Shown piece after piece: positions 18,432 to 28,720 of a stretch of 64,000 nt of DNA. Both the position numbers and the translations under genes were made by a program. The stretch comes from Bacteroidota bacterium (lineage in GTDB: Bacteria; Bacteroidota; Bacteroidia; Flavobacteriales; Flavobacteriaceae): assembly GCA_020161455.1 (NCBI GenBank), contig JAIUNZ010000013.1, positions 1 to 64,000 of the forward strand. Reading direction: 5' to 3'. Each line of letters opens with the position of its first letter. The first letter of the stretch is position 1. The notes under the pieces were generated by a model. That model searched no databases and was not told the DNA's origin. It worked only from the letters and a program-made list of their open reading frames with translations.

Positions 18432-19139
18432 TTATTGTTCTTCTAATGGTTTAACTCTTTTTTGGAATTTCTTTCCTTGAAGGTTCATGTTAACATTTTT
18501 CAAAGTTTCTTTTTCAAGAATTTTCCAAATACCAACTTTTTTTCCATTTTTAAATACACCTTCAGCTGAAATTTGATTGTCCGAAGTTCTAAAAATGGCT
18601 TTTCCATCATATTCTCCATTTTTATAATTAGTATCTTCTATTACCACACCATTTTCGAGATAAATCTTTGAAGTTCCGTTTTTAACTCCATCAATGTAAT
18701 TGGTTTCTTCGGCTAATTCTCCACTTTTGAAAAATACTTTTCGAACACCATTTAATTTTCCTTTTACATAAAATTCTAAAGTCATAATAATGGGTAAATC
18801 TTCATGATAATATTTCCATTCACCTTCAAATTGCTTGTTGATCACTTTTCCTTCGCTAACTTTATTATTTTTTTGATTGTAAAAAATAGTATAGCAAGAA
18901 TCATCTTTTGGGTTAAATTCTCTAGTAGCAATAACAGTTCCAGCCTTAGTATCATCAAAAAATTTAAAAACACCTACTTCTTTGCCGTGATTAAATGTTC
19001 CTTCATATCTTGGTCGTTGCGATTCTTCGTGAACACCTTTCCACAAACCATTTTTTTTTCCGTTATTATCTAACTTGTTTATATCTTGGGAATAAAGAAT
19101 TGAGGTACTTAGTATATACAGCAATAATATTTTTTTCAT
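18432..19139 (-). CDS. Exported MORN-repeat protein of the YwqK family
   Basis: A 235-residue protein with a signal peptide of about 18 residues (LSTSILYSQ). The rest is a run of MORN-like repeats of about 22 residues: NGKKNGLWKGVHEESQRPRYEGTF, YVKGKLNGVRKVFFKSGE, YIDGVKNGTSKIYLENGV, YKNGEYDGKAIF, FKNGKKVGIWKIL. Databases name the family YwqK antitoxin after a Bacillus locus, but no toxin partner is present, and an exported MORN protein in this phylum is better viewed as a structural or envelope protein of unknown role. It is first in the probable mnmA transcript. Confidence 0.75.
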   Translation of the reverse strand: MKKILLLYILSTSILYSQDINKLDNNGKKNGLWKGVHEESQRPRYEGTFNHGKEVGVFKFFDDTKAGTVIATREFNPKDDSCYTIFYNQKNNKVSEGKVINKQFEGEWKYYHEDLPIIMTLEFYVKGKLNGVRKVFFKSGELAEETNYIDGVKNGTSKIYLENGVVIEDTNYKNGEYDGKAIFRTSDNQISAEGVFKNGKKVGIWKILEKETLKNVNMNLQGKKFQKRVKPLEEQ

Positions 19140-19427
19140 TATATGTGATTTAAGAGTATTATGAATAATAACGTAAATAGTATGAAAAAAGTATATTTTT
19201 AAAGATATTTTTTTTTATTATAAATTGTTTAACTTTTATACAACAACAAAAAAAAAATTGTAGCAAAAAATGGTTACATACTGATTTTCAAAATCATTTA
19301 TGCTAAACAATACTGTTAATTTATTTATAAAAATTTATTTTGTTTAACATTTTGCTTTTTTTATTAAACATTTGTTTATACTTTTACAAAAAAAATTAAA
19401 CAAAACATTAATTTAAAATCAATATCT

Positions 19428-20372
19428 ATGAAAAATCTATTTAAATCTTTAATGGTTTTTGCAATCGCAATTACTCTACCGTCATGTAGTAATGATGACA
19501 ACAATTCACAACCAAAAACTATTGCTGAAATTGCTTCAGCAAATGGAGACTTAAGCACTTTAGTGGAAGCACTACAAAGAACTAATTTAGTAAATACATT
19601 TAACAGTAGTGGAGATTTTACTGTTTTTGCACCTACAAATGCTGCATTTGCAACTTTTTTAGCTACAACGCCTTATGCAACCATTAATGATGTTCCAGTT
19701 CCAATTTTGACTGAAATCTTGAAAAATCATGTTTTATCAGAATCATTTACGAGTTCTGAACTAATGACTGGTTACTATAAAACTTTAGCAAAAGGAACTG
19801 CATCGTCAACAAATACCTTAAGTATGTATATTGATTTAACTGCTGGGGTAAAAATTAATGGAGGTGTTAATAATGGAGGTGCAAATGTAATTTTAACTAG
19901 TGCTAATATTCTTGCATCAAATGGAGTTATTCACGTTGTTGACAGAGTGATAGGATTACCAACAATTAAAAACCATGCAATTGCAAATCCTAATTTAAGT
20001 ATTGTTACTGGTTTATTAGTTGACCAAGGGTTAGTACCAACTTTAGATGGAACTACTGGTTCACCATTTACAGTTTTTGCACCAATAAATTCGGCATTTG
20101 ATACCGCTACTTTAAATTTATACACAGGTTTATCAGATGCGAACAAAACCGCGGTTTTATTATATCATGTAGTTGGAAATGCAAATGTTTTATCAAATGC
20201 AATTCCTACTGGAGCCATCACTACTTTACAAGGACAATCATTTAGTATATCGGGAACTTCAATTGATGATTCTGGATCAAGTGTAAATAAAAATATTGTT
20301 TTAACAGATGTACAGTGTTCTAACGGTATTGTTCATGCAATTGATAAAGTATTATTACCAAATTTGAACTAA
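19428..20372 (+). CDS. Fasciclin (FAS1) lipoprotein with two FAS1 domains
   Basis: A 314-residue lipoprotein. The signal peptide ends in a lipobox (TLPSC, Cys near 20) followed by SNDDNNS. Two FAS1 domains follow, at about 30-175 and 180-314. Each has the conserved FTVFAPTNAAF or FTVFAPINSAF motif and a C-terminal SNGVIHVVDRV or SNGIVHAIDKVLLP. FAS1 domains mediate adhesion or polysaccharide binding at cell surfaces. The gene is monocistronic: 288 bp of AT-rich DNA separates it from the divergent YwqK-like gene, and a clear terminator follows at 20396. Confidence 0.93.
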   Translation: MKNLFKSLMVFAIAITLPSCSNDDNNSQPKTIAEIASANGDLSTLVEALQRTNLVNTFNSSGDFTVFAPTNAAFATFLATTPYATINDVPVPILTEILKNHVLSESFTSSELMTGYYKTLAKGTASSTNTLSMYIDLTAGVKINGGVNNGGANVILTSANILASNGVIHVVDRVIGLPTIKNHAIANPNLSIVTGLLVDQGLVPTLDGTTGSPFTVFAPINSAFDTATLNLYTGLSDANKTAVLLYHVVGNANVLSNAIPTGAITTLQGQSFSISGTSIDDSGSSVNKNIVLTDVQCSNGIVHAIDKVLLPNLN

Positions 20373-20395
20373 TAAAATTATTGCTATGAATACCT

Positions 20396-20425
20396 AAAGC
20401 TCCAAATTTTTTGGAGCTTTTTTTT
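20396..20425 (+). terminator. Terminator of the fasciclin gene
   Basis: The stem AAAGCTCCAA / TTGGAGCTTT is closed by a short T-rich loop and followed by eight T. It begins 23 bp after the stop codon. Confidence 0.85.
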
Positions 20426-20429
20426 ATAA

Positions 20430-21185
20430 AACCTAATTCTTCCTTAAGTTTGCTTGCTACTAAAATTCCTTAAATAATTTTGTTTTTCAAAAACATGGAG
20501 TGCACTTTTGGTTGTTCCTCCTTTTGAAGCTACCCTTATATCCGTTCCGTATTTGAAAGTGTAATACTGTTTTTAATTAATAATAAACCACAAAAAAGTT
20601 TGATTACCACAACTCTGCTTCTGATTCATTAAATCCAAGTTCAACAGCTGCATTTATCATACTTGTATAAAATAAAAAACATAAGCTGGACCAGAACCAG
20701 AACTGGCAGTAGCAGCATTAATTAAATTTTCATCTTCTACAAAGACCGATTTTCCAGTAGTATTGATTAGGTTTTGAATAATAAATAGTTCTTTCGGTCA
20801 ACAGTAGTTGATGCTATAAAAACAGTCATTGTCCTATTTGCGTTGGAGTATTTGGCATGGAAGGCAGTACTTTTGAACAATATACTACTGTAGAAATCGT
20901 CTTAATAGTTACACCTACCATGACAGGAAATATAACTGATTTTTTAAAATGATTTAATTTGTTTTGCTACCGACTTGAAATCTTGTGGTTTAACAGAAAG
21001 AATAACAATATCAAAATCACCTAAAATAATGGACGGTTTTGTAATTCTATTTTGATTAAGAAGTACTTCATTATGATTTGAAATTGAATTTTCTTTTACA
21101 AATGCAAAAATATCCGTTGTTTTAAGAAACCTAGAGCTAATAAAACTGTTAGCATAGGTTTTCCTCATATTTCTATAACCTACTA
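20430..21185 (-). pseudogene. proC: Decayed proC (pyrroline-5-carboxylate reductase)
   Basis: Translating the minus strand in changing frames recovers the family in order. Near 21180-20944 comes a broken N-terminus (MRKTYANSFISSRFLK, DFDIVILSVKPQDF). Near 20870-20835 comes VLPSMPNTPTQIG. Near 20715-20680 comes SGSGPAYVFYF. Then, after a frame change, MINAAVELGFNESEAEL. Near 20530-20490 comes VASKGGTTKSALHVFE, and finally GILVASKLKEELG. The glycine-rich NADP-binding start (GxGxMG) is altered, and several frame changes and stops interrupt the frame. ProC makes proline from pyrroline-5-carboxylate, so a working copy must exist elsewhere unless proline is imported. Confidence 0.88.
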
Positions 21186-21212
21186 ATTACCACTTTCATT
21201 TTTGGTGAAAGC

Positions 21213-21259
21213 AAAAAAGTTCTGTTTGTTAAAGATAAACTTCAAAAAACAGAACTTTT
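21213..21259 (-). terminator. Terminator after yidC
   Basis: A 13-bp stem (AAAAGTTCTGTTT 21215-21227, AAACAGAACTTTT 21247-21259) with a 19-nt loop. It ends in T-rich sequence on the minus strand, 20 bp after the yidC stop. Confidence 0.75.
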
Positions 21260-21278
21260 AATAAACATTAAAAAAACT

Positions 21279-23174
21279 TTACTTTTTATTTTTCAATTGC
21301 TTTTGTGCTTCAGCTTGTTCCATCATTTCACGCATTTTCTTTTGGAACTTACTTTCTTTTTTAAGTTTTGTTTTGTTTTCTTGAATTTGAGCATGAATTT
21401 TATCGCTATCAATAAAATACTTTTTGATGACCAGCATGATTCCAATAGTAATTAAATTGGACATAAAGTTATACAAACTCAAACCAGAACCATAACTATT
21501 GAAGAAAATCAACATCATTAATGGTGAAATATAAATCATCACTTTCATGATTTTGCTCATATCGGGCATTCCTTCTTGTTGTGGTTGTGCCATAGCTTGA
21601 TCTCCCGAAGTCATTTTCATATAAAAGAAAATTGCAATTGCTGCCAAAATTGGGAACAAACTCACATGGTCGCCATACATTGGAATTCTAAAAGGCAATT
21701 TGAAAATTTGATCAAATGAAGACAAATCATCTGCCCAAAGGAAACTTTGTTGGCGCAATTGTATTGCAGATGGGAAAAACTGAAATGACGCATAAACAAA
21801 AGGAATTTGAATCAATGCCGGAATACAACCTGCCATCGGATTTACTCCAGCTTTGTTGTATAATTTCATGGTTTCCTGTTGTTTTTTCATTGGATCTTTT
21901 TTAAATTTTTCACCAAGTTCTGTAATTTCAGGACGCAATACTTTCATTTTTGCTTGTGACAAAAATGATTTAAATGTAATGGGCGACATGGCAAGTTTAA
22001 TCAAAATTGTAAATACAATAATTGTGATGCCAAGCGACATGAAGTTACTTAAAAAACCAAAAAGAGGAACGAAAATAAACTTGTTAATCCAACCAAAAAT
22101 TCCCCAGCCTAATTGAACAATGTGCTCTATATTTCGGTCATAAGAATTTAAAATTTTATAGTCTGTTGGTCCAAAATACCAATTCATTTTATAATCTAAC
22201 TCACCATTTTTATAGGCTAATGGTAAAATAGTTTTGAATTGTTTTGTAAAGATGGTGTCTTTATCTTCATCATGAACCAAATTTGTTGAATGAATGCTTG
22301 CTCCTTCAATTGGCGTTTTTGTCAATAAAATTGAAGAGAAAAAATGTTGTTTAAAAGCAATGAATGTTGCATTTTCTAAATCTTTATCTTCTTGTGAGCC
22401 AAGACCAGCGTAATCAACTTTTCCATTTTTATGTTCAAAATACAACTCTGCATATCTGTTTTCATAAGAAATACTTTTTTCATTTCGATAGGCTTTTAAA
22501 TCCCATTCTAAATTAGAAGGTTTAGACGTATTTAAAACTTTAGCTAATCCTTGTGTTTGAATTTCAAAATCCAACATGTAGTTTTTGTTGTTCAATACAT
22601 ATTTATATTCTAAAAATTCATTTGGACCAGCTTTTAACTTCATTGAAAGAATCTGACTTTCGTCATTTTTAGTCAATGTTGGTTGAAAATATAAATCTTT
22701 TGAATTTAATATTCTATTGTCATTTGTTTTTAATTCTAAATTAAAATTTGAATTGTTATTCTTTATTAACGAAACTAATTCTTTAGAGTTTTTATCAAAG
22801 CGCTTATAGTCTTTCAACGTAACTTCGCTGATATAGCCACCTTTATTAGCTACTTTTAAAACTAATAATTCGTTTTCTATGGTAGTAATACTATCTTTTG
22901 CAGAAGGCAACGATGCAGAATAGGCAAAACTTCCTAAAACAGATTTTAATTTTTCAACCTTGGCAGTATCTGTAACTGTAGAGTCTTTTAGTGTTTCAGC
23001 AATTGTTTGTGCGGGAACGGTTTTCTTTTCCTTATCAACTTGTTCTTGTTTTACTTTGTCTAGTTGTTTTTGCTCTTCCGAATTTTTACTATTGGTCATT
23101 ATCCAAATGATAATCACAAAAATCAAGGCAAAACCTATTAATGAATTTAAATCAAATTTATTTTTTTGTTCCAT
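21279..23174 (-). CDS. yidC: Membrane protein insertase YidC
   Basis: A 631-residue inner membrane protein that inserts and folds membrane proteins with or without SecYEG. An N-terminal membrane anchor is at about 11-26 (LIGFALIFVIIIWIM). A large periplasmic beta domain spans about 80-350. The conserved five-span insertase core runs from about 365 to 590 and includes GITIIVFTILIKLAMSPITFKS and NPMAGCIPALIQIPFVYASF. The C-terminus ends in a long basic tail (KKESKFQKKMREMMEQ...), consistent with ribosome contact. pyrG lies 27 bp upstream on the same strand, a pairing I have seen in other Flavobacteriia. Confidence 0.97.
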   Translation of the reverse strand: MEQKNKFDLNSLIGFALIFVIIIWIMTNSKNSEEQKQLDKVKQEQVDKEKKTVPAQTIAETLKDSTVTDTAKVEKLKSVLGSFAYSASLPSAKDSITTIENELLVLKVANKGGYISEVTLKDYKRFDKNSKELVSLIKNNNSNFNLELKTNDNRILNSKDLYFQPTLTKNDESQILSMKLKAGPNEFLEYKYVLNNKNYMLDFEIQTQGLAKVLNTSKPSNLEWDLKAYRNEKSISYENRYAELYFEHKNGKVDYAGLGSQEDKDLENATFIAFKQHFFSSILLTKTPIEGASIHSTNLVHDEDKDTIFTKQFKTILPLAYKNGELDYKMNWYFGPTDYKILNSYDRNIEHIVQLGWGIFGWINKFIFVPLFGFLSNFMSLGITIIVFTILIKLAMSPITFKSFLSQAKMKVLRPEITELGEKFKKDPMKKQQETMKLYNKAGVNPMAGCIPALIQIPFVYASFQFFPSAIQLRQQSFLWADDLSSFDQIFKLPFRIPMYGDHVSLFPILAAIAIFFYMKMTSGDQAMAQPQQEGMPDMSKIMKVMIYISPLMMLIFFNSYGSGLSLYNFMSNLITIGIMLVIKKYFIDSDKIHAQIQENKTKLKKESKFQKKMREMMEQAEAQKQLKNKK

Positions 23175-23201
23175 AATAATGCTGAACGCGTTCAGTAACT
23201 T

Positions 23202-24866
<1,665 letters not shown>

Positions 24867-24929
24867 TTAATTAGTCAATGTGCCAATGAGAAATTGGTTC
24901 AATTTTGAAATTGTTTTTTCTTGGAGTTT

Positions 24930-25157
24930 TTACTTTGAATATTTGTTTCTAATCGTTCGAACAATTTCTTCTAAACCGTTTAATTTGAGTTCGTAAATAA
25001 GTTTGAGTTGTTCGCCAAGCTTACCTTTTGGTAGTCTATTATTGTTTAACCATACTATATAATATTCAGGCAAGTCAATGAGATATTTGCCTTCATATTT
25101 ACCATAAGGCATTTTTGTTTGTGAAAGTTTGATGAGTTGTTCTTGTTGGTTATTCAT
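24930..25157 (-). CDS. DUF3820 family protein
   Basis: A 75-residue soluble protein. The segment TKMPYGKYEGKYLIDLPEYYIVWL followed by LPKGKLGEQL matches the DUF3820 family, whose role is unknown; the (M)PYGKYxG..L.dLP pattern also occurs at the ends of some exonuclease-like proteins. Its start codon overlaps the stop of the zeta-toxin-like gene by four bases (ATGA type), so the two are translationally coupled. That position suggests a working relation, which could include an antitoxin-like role, but nothing in the sequence shows it. Confidence 0.8.
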   Translation of the reverse strand: MNNQQEQLIKLSQTKMPYGKYEGKYLIDLPEYYIVWLNNNRLPKGKLGEQLKLIYELKLNGLEEIVRTIRNKYSK

Positions 25158-25885
25158 TTTTTTTGAATCACATAATCATAAAACCAGTTTGGAACATTTT
25201 CTTCATCTATAATTTTTATATCGTTCCCATTGGTTATTTCTGCAAATAAAACTGCTACAATACTAGAATTATCCCAAATATATGCTCTATCTGTTAACAA
25301 GATTGCATTTTTCAACAAACTTAAACATCTGTAATATCGCTCTTCTATTTTAATATCTTCTACATTATGTCCGTTTTGAGAAACTCTAATTCCAACTCTA
25401 TTAATATTAATTTTTGGATCTTCAGTAGCTGAAAAATATAAATAAATCTTATATCCTAATTCTTTTGCGCTTTTAATAAATTGCAATTTAGACTCATGAC
25501 TCATTACTGTTTCAAATGTAAATGACAATCCATTTGAGAGTAATTTTTTTCTAATAAAATCTGCTAAATCTGCTGCTAAATAGGAATTAATTTCGCCCGA
25601 TACAAATAATGTATTCTCTTTAATAGTTAATTTTTTATATAGAGTTGAATTGTTTGTTTTTTTAGGAGAAAATTGACTTTGTTTAAAGAAAGTTTTAATT
25701 TCATCTTCATCAACAATTATTTGATAAAAATCAAAAATTAAAGAATTGGTTTGTCGTAATGATTTTTCAATGTCATCAGCGTTGACATAAACTCCAAAAG
25801 GAATTTCTTGAGTTAATTTTTTAAGTATTGTAGTTTTCCCTGAACCATTTGGACCAGCAAATATTCTCAATCTTTTTACTGACAT
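25154..25885 (-). CDS. Zeta-toxin-like P-loop kinase
   Basis: A 243-residue soluble protein. The Walker A motif in FAGPNGSGKTTILKKL lies at residues about 9-24, followed by VYVNADDIEKSLR, the switch typical of zeta toxins and related kinases. SFTFETVMSHESKLQFI and GYKIYLYFSATEDPKININRVGIRVSQNGHNV carry the conserved Glu and the Arg-rich substrate loop. Classical zeta toxins phosphorylate UDP-GlcNAc and block wall synthesis. An insertion at about 50-95 sets this one apart. No epsilon-type antitoxin is seen; the partners are a glycine-zipper protein (start abutting its stop) and a DUF3820 protein (4-bp overlap). Confidence 0.85.
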   Translation of the reverse strand: MSVKRLRIFAGPNGSGKTTILKKLTQEIPFGVYVNADDIEKSLRQTNSLIFDFYQIIVDEDEIKTFFKQSQFSPKKTNNSTLYKKLTIKENTLFVSGEINSYLAADLADFIRKKLLSNGLSFTFETVMSHESKLQFIKSAKELGYKIYLYFSATEDPKININRVGIRVSQNGHNVEDIKIEERYYRCLSLLKNAILLTDRAYIWDNSSIVAVLFAEITNGNDIKIIDEENVPNWFYDYVIQKK

Positions 25886-26176
25886 TTATTTTAATTTGTA
25901 GCTTTTTTTCGGAACAATATTAAGTCTTTCTAGGTTTTTCAAAACCCTTCTTTTTCCGTTATGCTCTTCATAAATCACTCCATTTTCTTCATAAACTAAA
26001 GTAAGATTTTCTTTTTTTGCGCTTTCATGCGCATTAAACGTTGCAAAAAGTGCTGCTCCAGCAATTGCACCAATTGTTGCTCCTTTTCCTTTGTCGTTTG
26101 AAATTAAAGCACCTAACGAAGCTCCAATAATCCCACCTACAACTAAATCATCAATAATTTCTTTTTCGTTATTCAT
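25886..26176 (-). CDS. Small glycine-zipper protein
   Basis: A 96-residue protein with no signal peptide. Residues 10-47 (VVGGIIGASLGALISNDKGKGATIGAIAGAALFATF) form two glycine-zipper hairpin helices likely to associate with a membrane. The C-terminal half is a short beta-rich piece (LVYEENGVIYEEHNGKRRVLKNL). Its stop codon directly abuts the start codon of the zeta-toxin-like gene, so it is first in that three-gene unit. No family is recognised beyond the glycine zipper, and its function is unknown. Confidence 0.75.
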   Translation of the reverse strand: MNNEKEIIDDLVVGGIIGASLGALISNDKGKGATIGAIAGAALFATFNAHESAKKENLTLVYEENGVIYEEHNGKRRVLKNLERLNIVPKKSYKLK

Positions 26177-26198
26177 AAGCGCTAATTTACAAAATAAA

Positions 26199-26603
26199 TC
26201 ACTTCCAATTAAAAGTGACTTTCTTTTTAATATCTGGATGCAAACTTAATAATACTGGACAAGTGTTTGCCTCTCTTTCTAATATGATTTTGGTTTTATC
26301 ATCTGTGGAAATTGACATATTCAAAACCACTATAATTTCTGCAATTTTTCTAGGTTCAGATTGCATAATTTTGGTTACTTCAATTGTTGAGTCTTTTAAA
26401 TCAACTCCTAAATCTTTAGATTTTATTGCCATAATGGAAACCATACAACTTCCTAAAGCAGTGGCAACTAAATCTGTTGGTGAAAAGGCTTCTCCTTTAC
26501 CGTGATTGTCTGTTGGAGCATCAGTTAAAATTTCTGTTCCTGATTGTAGATGAATACAAATTGTTCTTAATTCTCCTTGATAAGTAATTTTTGAGGTTGG
26601 CAT
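26199..26603 (-). CDS. OsmC/Ohr family peroxidase-like protein
   Basis: A 134-residue cytoplasmic protein of the OsmC fold. Family members reduce organic hydroperoxides with two cysteines, and both are present here: ALGSCMVSIMAIK (near 54) and EANTCPVLLSLHPDIK (near 115). GKGEAFSPTDLVATALGSC is the usual run into the first Cys. Its ATG overlaps the TAA of the LysM gene by one base (TAATG), so translation is probably coupled to it. A specific substrate cannot be assigned. Confidence 0.92.
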   Translation of the reverse strand: MPTSKITYQGELRTICIHLQSGTEILTDAPTDNHGKGEAFSPTDLVATALGSCMVSIMAIKSKDLGVDLKDSTIEVTKIMQSEPRKIAEIIVVLNMSISTDDKTKIILEREANTCPVLLSLHPDIKKKVTFNWK

Positions 26604-28621
26604 TATTTTGCTTCTTTAATGGTTAAATCAGTATCATAATATAAAACGAAAACACCATTATTTACATAGCCCGCTTCGGATTGATCATAATCAAATTTGT
26701 TTTCTACATATTCCGTAGATGCGGATTGAATAGTTTCTTCAAATGTTTTTTCTTGAGACAAACGCAATAAAGTATCAAAGGTAACATCAAATCCTCTAAC
26801 AGCAAATTGATTAGGAAAAACATTGTTTTGTTTTTTATAACTGTTTTCAAAACCAGTATTCATAGCACTATCATTTGGTTTTGTAATCGATGGATACATC
26901 ATGTTTAAATTGGTCAAATTGGCCAATTTTACTTCTTCAAAATCAAGTGTTTCATTGTATTCTAATATTGCCAATTGCATTTGATACTCTTGTTTTAACT
27001 TTTGCATAATATTGGTTGTGTTCAATATCATAGAGGTTTTTTCGGTAACTAAAACCACGTAATTTGGTCTTGTTTTAGAAAGACGAACATTCAAACTATC
27101 AGCTACCAAAGTGCCTTTTTCACTCAAACCAATAATTTTTACATCCGGTTGATTTTTAGAAAAGTAATCATAAATACTTTGTTTCTTTGAGTCTATTACT
27201 GCAACAATATTTCCTTGTTTGCTGCGCATGTAATCAAACATCGTGTTCCGCATTTTGTCTTCGGATGGCAACGATTGATAAAGGTTTGGATAACTTTTAC
27301 CGTATTCTTTTGACAATGGAGAAATAATTGGCGTGTTAGCATTAATCAACCATTCTGCTAATTTTTCAACATTGGATTGATAAAAAGGTCCAAGTATTGC
27401 ATCCGCATTTTCAAAACTATGATTCGTATAAAGTTCTACCAAACTTGAGGTGTTTTTAGTTTCTTGCGAATCATAAATTTTTACGTCTATATTCAACCCT
27501 AACGTTTTAGCAGAATCAATTGCCATCAAAGCACCTGAATAAAAATCTAAAGTTAGGTTTAAAAACTTGTCGCGTTTTAATCTAGCTTCGGTTGAATTTA
27601 CTGTATCACTTTGAATTTTGGAAACATTAAACGGCAACAACATTACCAATTTTTTCTTTTTATCTGCTTTAATGGTTTTTACCAAATCCAATTTTTCTTT
27701 TATAAAAACTTCCTTTTTTTGACCTTTAGGAACACGAAGAATCATCCCAAGTTTTAATGCTTTTTTCAATTCTGGATTCAAATAAAGTAGTTCTTGTTCG
27801 GAAATGCCATAATCCCTTGAAATACTATAAACCGTTTCATTTGGTCGAACAACATATTCTTCTAAATATCTTTTGGTCGAAAAACCAGAAGAATTACCTG
27901 TTGTTGAAGTTGATTTTGTAGTATCATAAACGGCTTGTGTAGCAGGATTTCCTGAAATAACCAAACGCAAACCTATTGGAAAACTACTTACGATTTCTGG
28001 ATTTAATCGTTCTAATTCTTGAATGGTAATGCCATACATCTTTGAAATCCCAAATTTGGTTTCTTTAGGAGCGATGACATGAAATTTTTCCGTTGAATTT
28101 GATGTTACTTGTTGTTTTGACTCTTGTTTTGATTCGGGTTTAGAAACTGATTTCACCACTTCTTTTGGAGCAGATGTTACACTGTTTTCTGAAAAAGCAG
28201 AAGTTCCATCACTAGCAGGAATGACTACATTTTGACCAATCTTTAATCCATTCTTCAACAACTCTACATTTGCATTTTTAATTTCATCAACCGAAACATT
28301 ATACATTCTCGACAAACTAAAAAGCGTTTCTTTTGGCAGCACTAAATGCGTTGTAGCTTTTCGAGTTGGCAAAACCTGAGTTTTAACTTGAGAAGTAGTT
28401 ACAGAATTTCCATTTGAAGGAATTAGCAATACTGAATTTAACTGTATCCCTTTTTGAGAATCAGGATTTAACTTATAGATATCAAATGGAGTAACTTTAT
28501 ACTTTTGAGCAATTTGTGTAATGGTTTCTCCTTGACTAACAGTATGTTTTAAATATTTATCTTGTTTTGCAAAAACAAAACTAGTAAACACTAAAAGCAA
28601 GAAAGCTATGTTGTTTTTCAT
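26603..28621 (-). CDS. LysM-repeat protein fused to a periplasmic-binding-like domain
   Basis: An exported protein of 672 residues from this start. The signal peptide is MKNNIAFLLLVFTSFVFA. Four LysM units follow over roughly 20-300, each with a YKV or YGI turn and a LNP step (TQIAQKYKVTPFDIYKLNP, SLSRMYNVSVDEIKNAN, FGISKMYGITIQELERLNP, YSISRDYGISEQELLYLNP). LysM binds peptidoglycan. From about 325 to 650 comes a type 1 periplasmic-binding fold like branched-chain amino acid receptors (VMLLPFNVS, ADAILGPFYQSNVEKLAEW, FAVRGFDVTFDTLLRL). This fusion is known in Bacteroidota, but its ligand is not. An upstream in-frame ATG at 28633 is the alternative start. Confidence 0.88.
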   Translation of the reverse strand: MKNNIAFLLLVFTSFVFAKQDKYLKHTVSQGETITQIAQKYKVTPFDIYKLNPDSQKGIQLNSVLLIPSNGNSVTTSQVKTQVLPTRKATTHLVLPKETLFSLSRMYNVSVDEIKNANVELLKNGLKIGQNVVIPASDGTSAFSENSVTSAPKEVVKSVSKPESKQESKQQVTSNSTEKFHVIAPKETKFGISKMYGITIQELERLNPEIVSSFPIGLRLVISGNPATQAVYDTTKSTSTTGNSSGFSTKRYLEEYVVRPNETVYSISRDYGISEQELLYLNPELKKALKLGMILRVPKGQKKEVFIKEKLDLVKTIKADKKKKLVMLLPFNVSKIQSDTVNSTEARLKRDKFLNLTLDFYSGALMAIDSAKTLGLNIDVKIYDSQETKNTSSLVELYTNHSFENADAILGPFYQSNVEKLAEWLINANTPIISPLSKEYGKSYPNLYQSLPSEDKMRNTMFDYMRSKQGNIVAVIDSKKQSIYDYFSKNQPDVKIIGLSEKGTLVADSLNVRLSKTRPNYVVLVTEKTSMILNTTNIMQKLKQEYQMQLAILEYNETLDFEEVKLANLTNLNMMYPSITKPNDSAMNTGFENSYKKQNNVFPNQFAVRGFDVTFDTLLRLSQEKTFEETIQSASTEYVENKFDYDQSEAGYVNNGVFVLYYDTDLTIKEAK

Positions 28622-28720
28622 ATTCTCAATCATAATAAATTAACGTCTAAAGTTAGTAAAACTTTTTAACATCAATGATAAATGTATTTATTTTCATTAA
28701 CTATTTACTGTTAACAAAAA

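Noticed and set aside
18432-19139. YwqK as half of a toxin-antitoxin pair
   Set aside because: The protein has a signal peptide and only MORN repeats, and no toxin gene adjoins it.
20944-21168. A separate small minus-strand gene of 74 residues
   Set aside because: Its sequence is the N-terminal part of the broken proC; the remaining motifs continue downstream in other frames.
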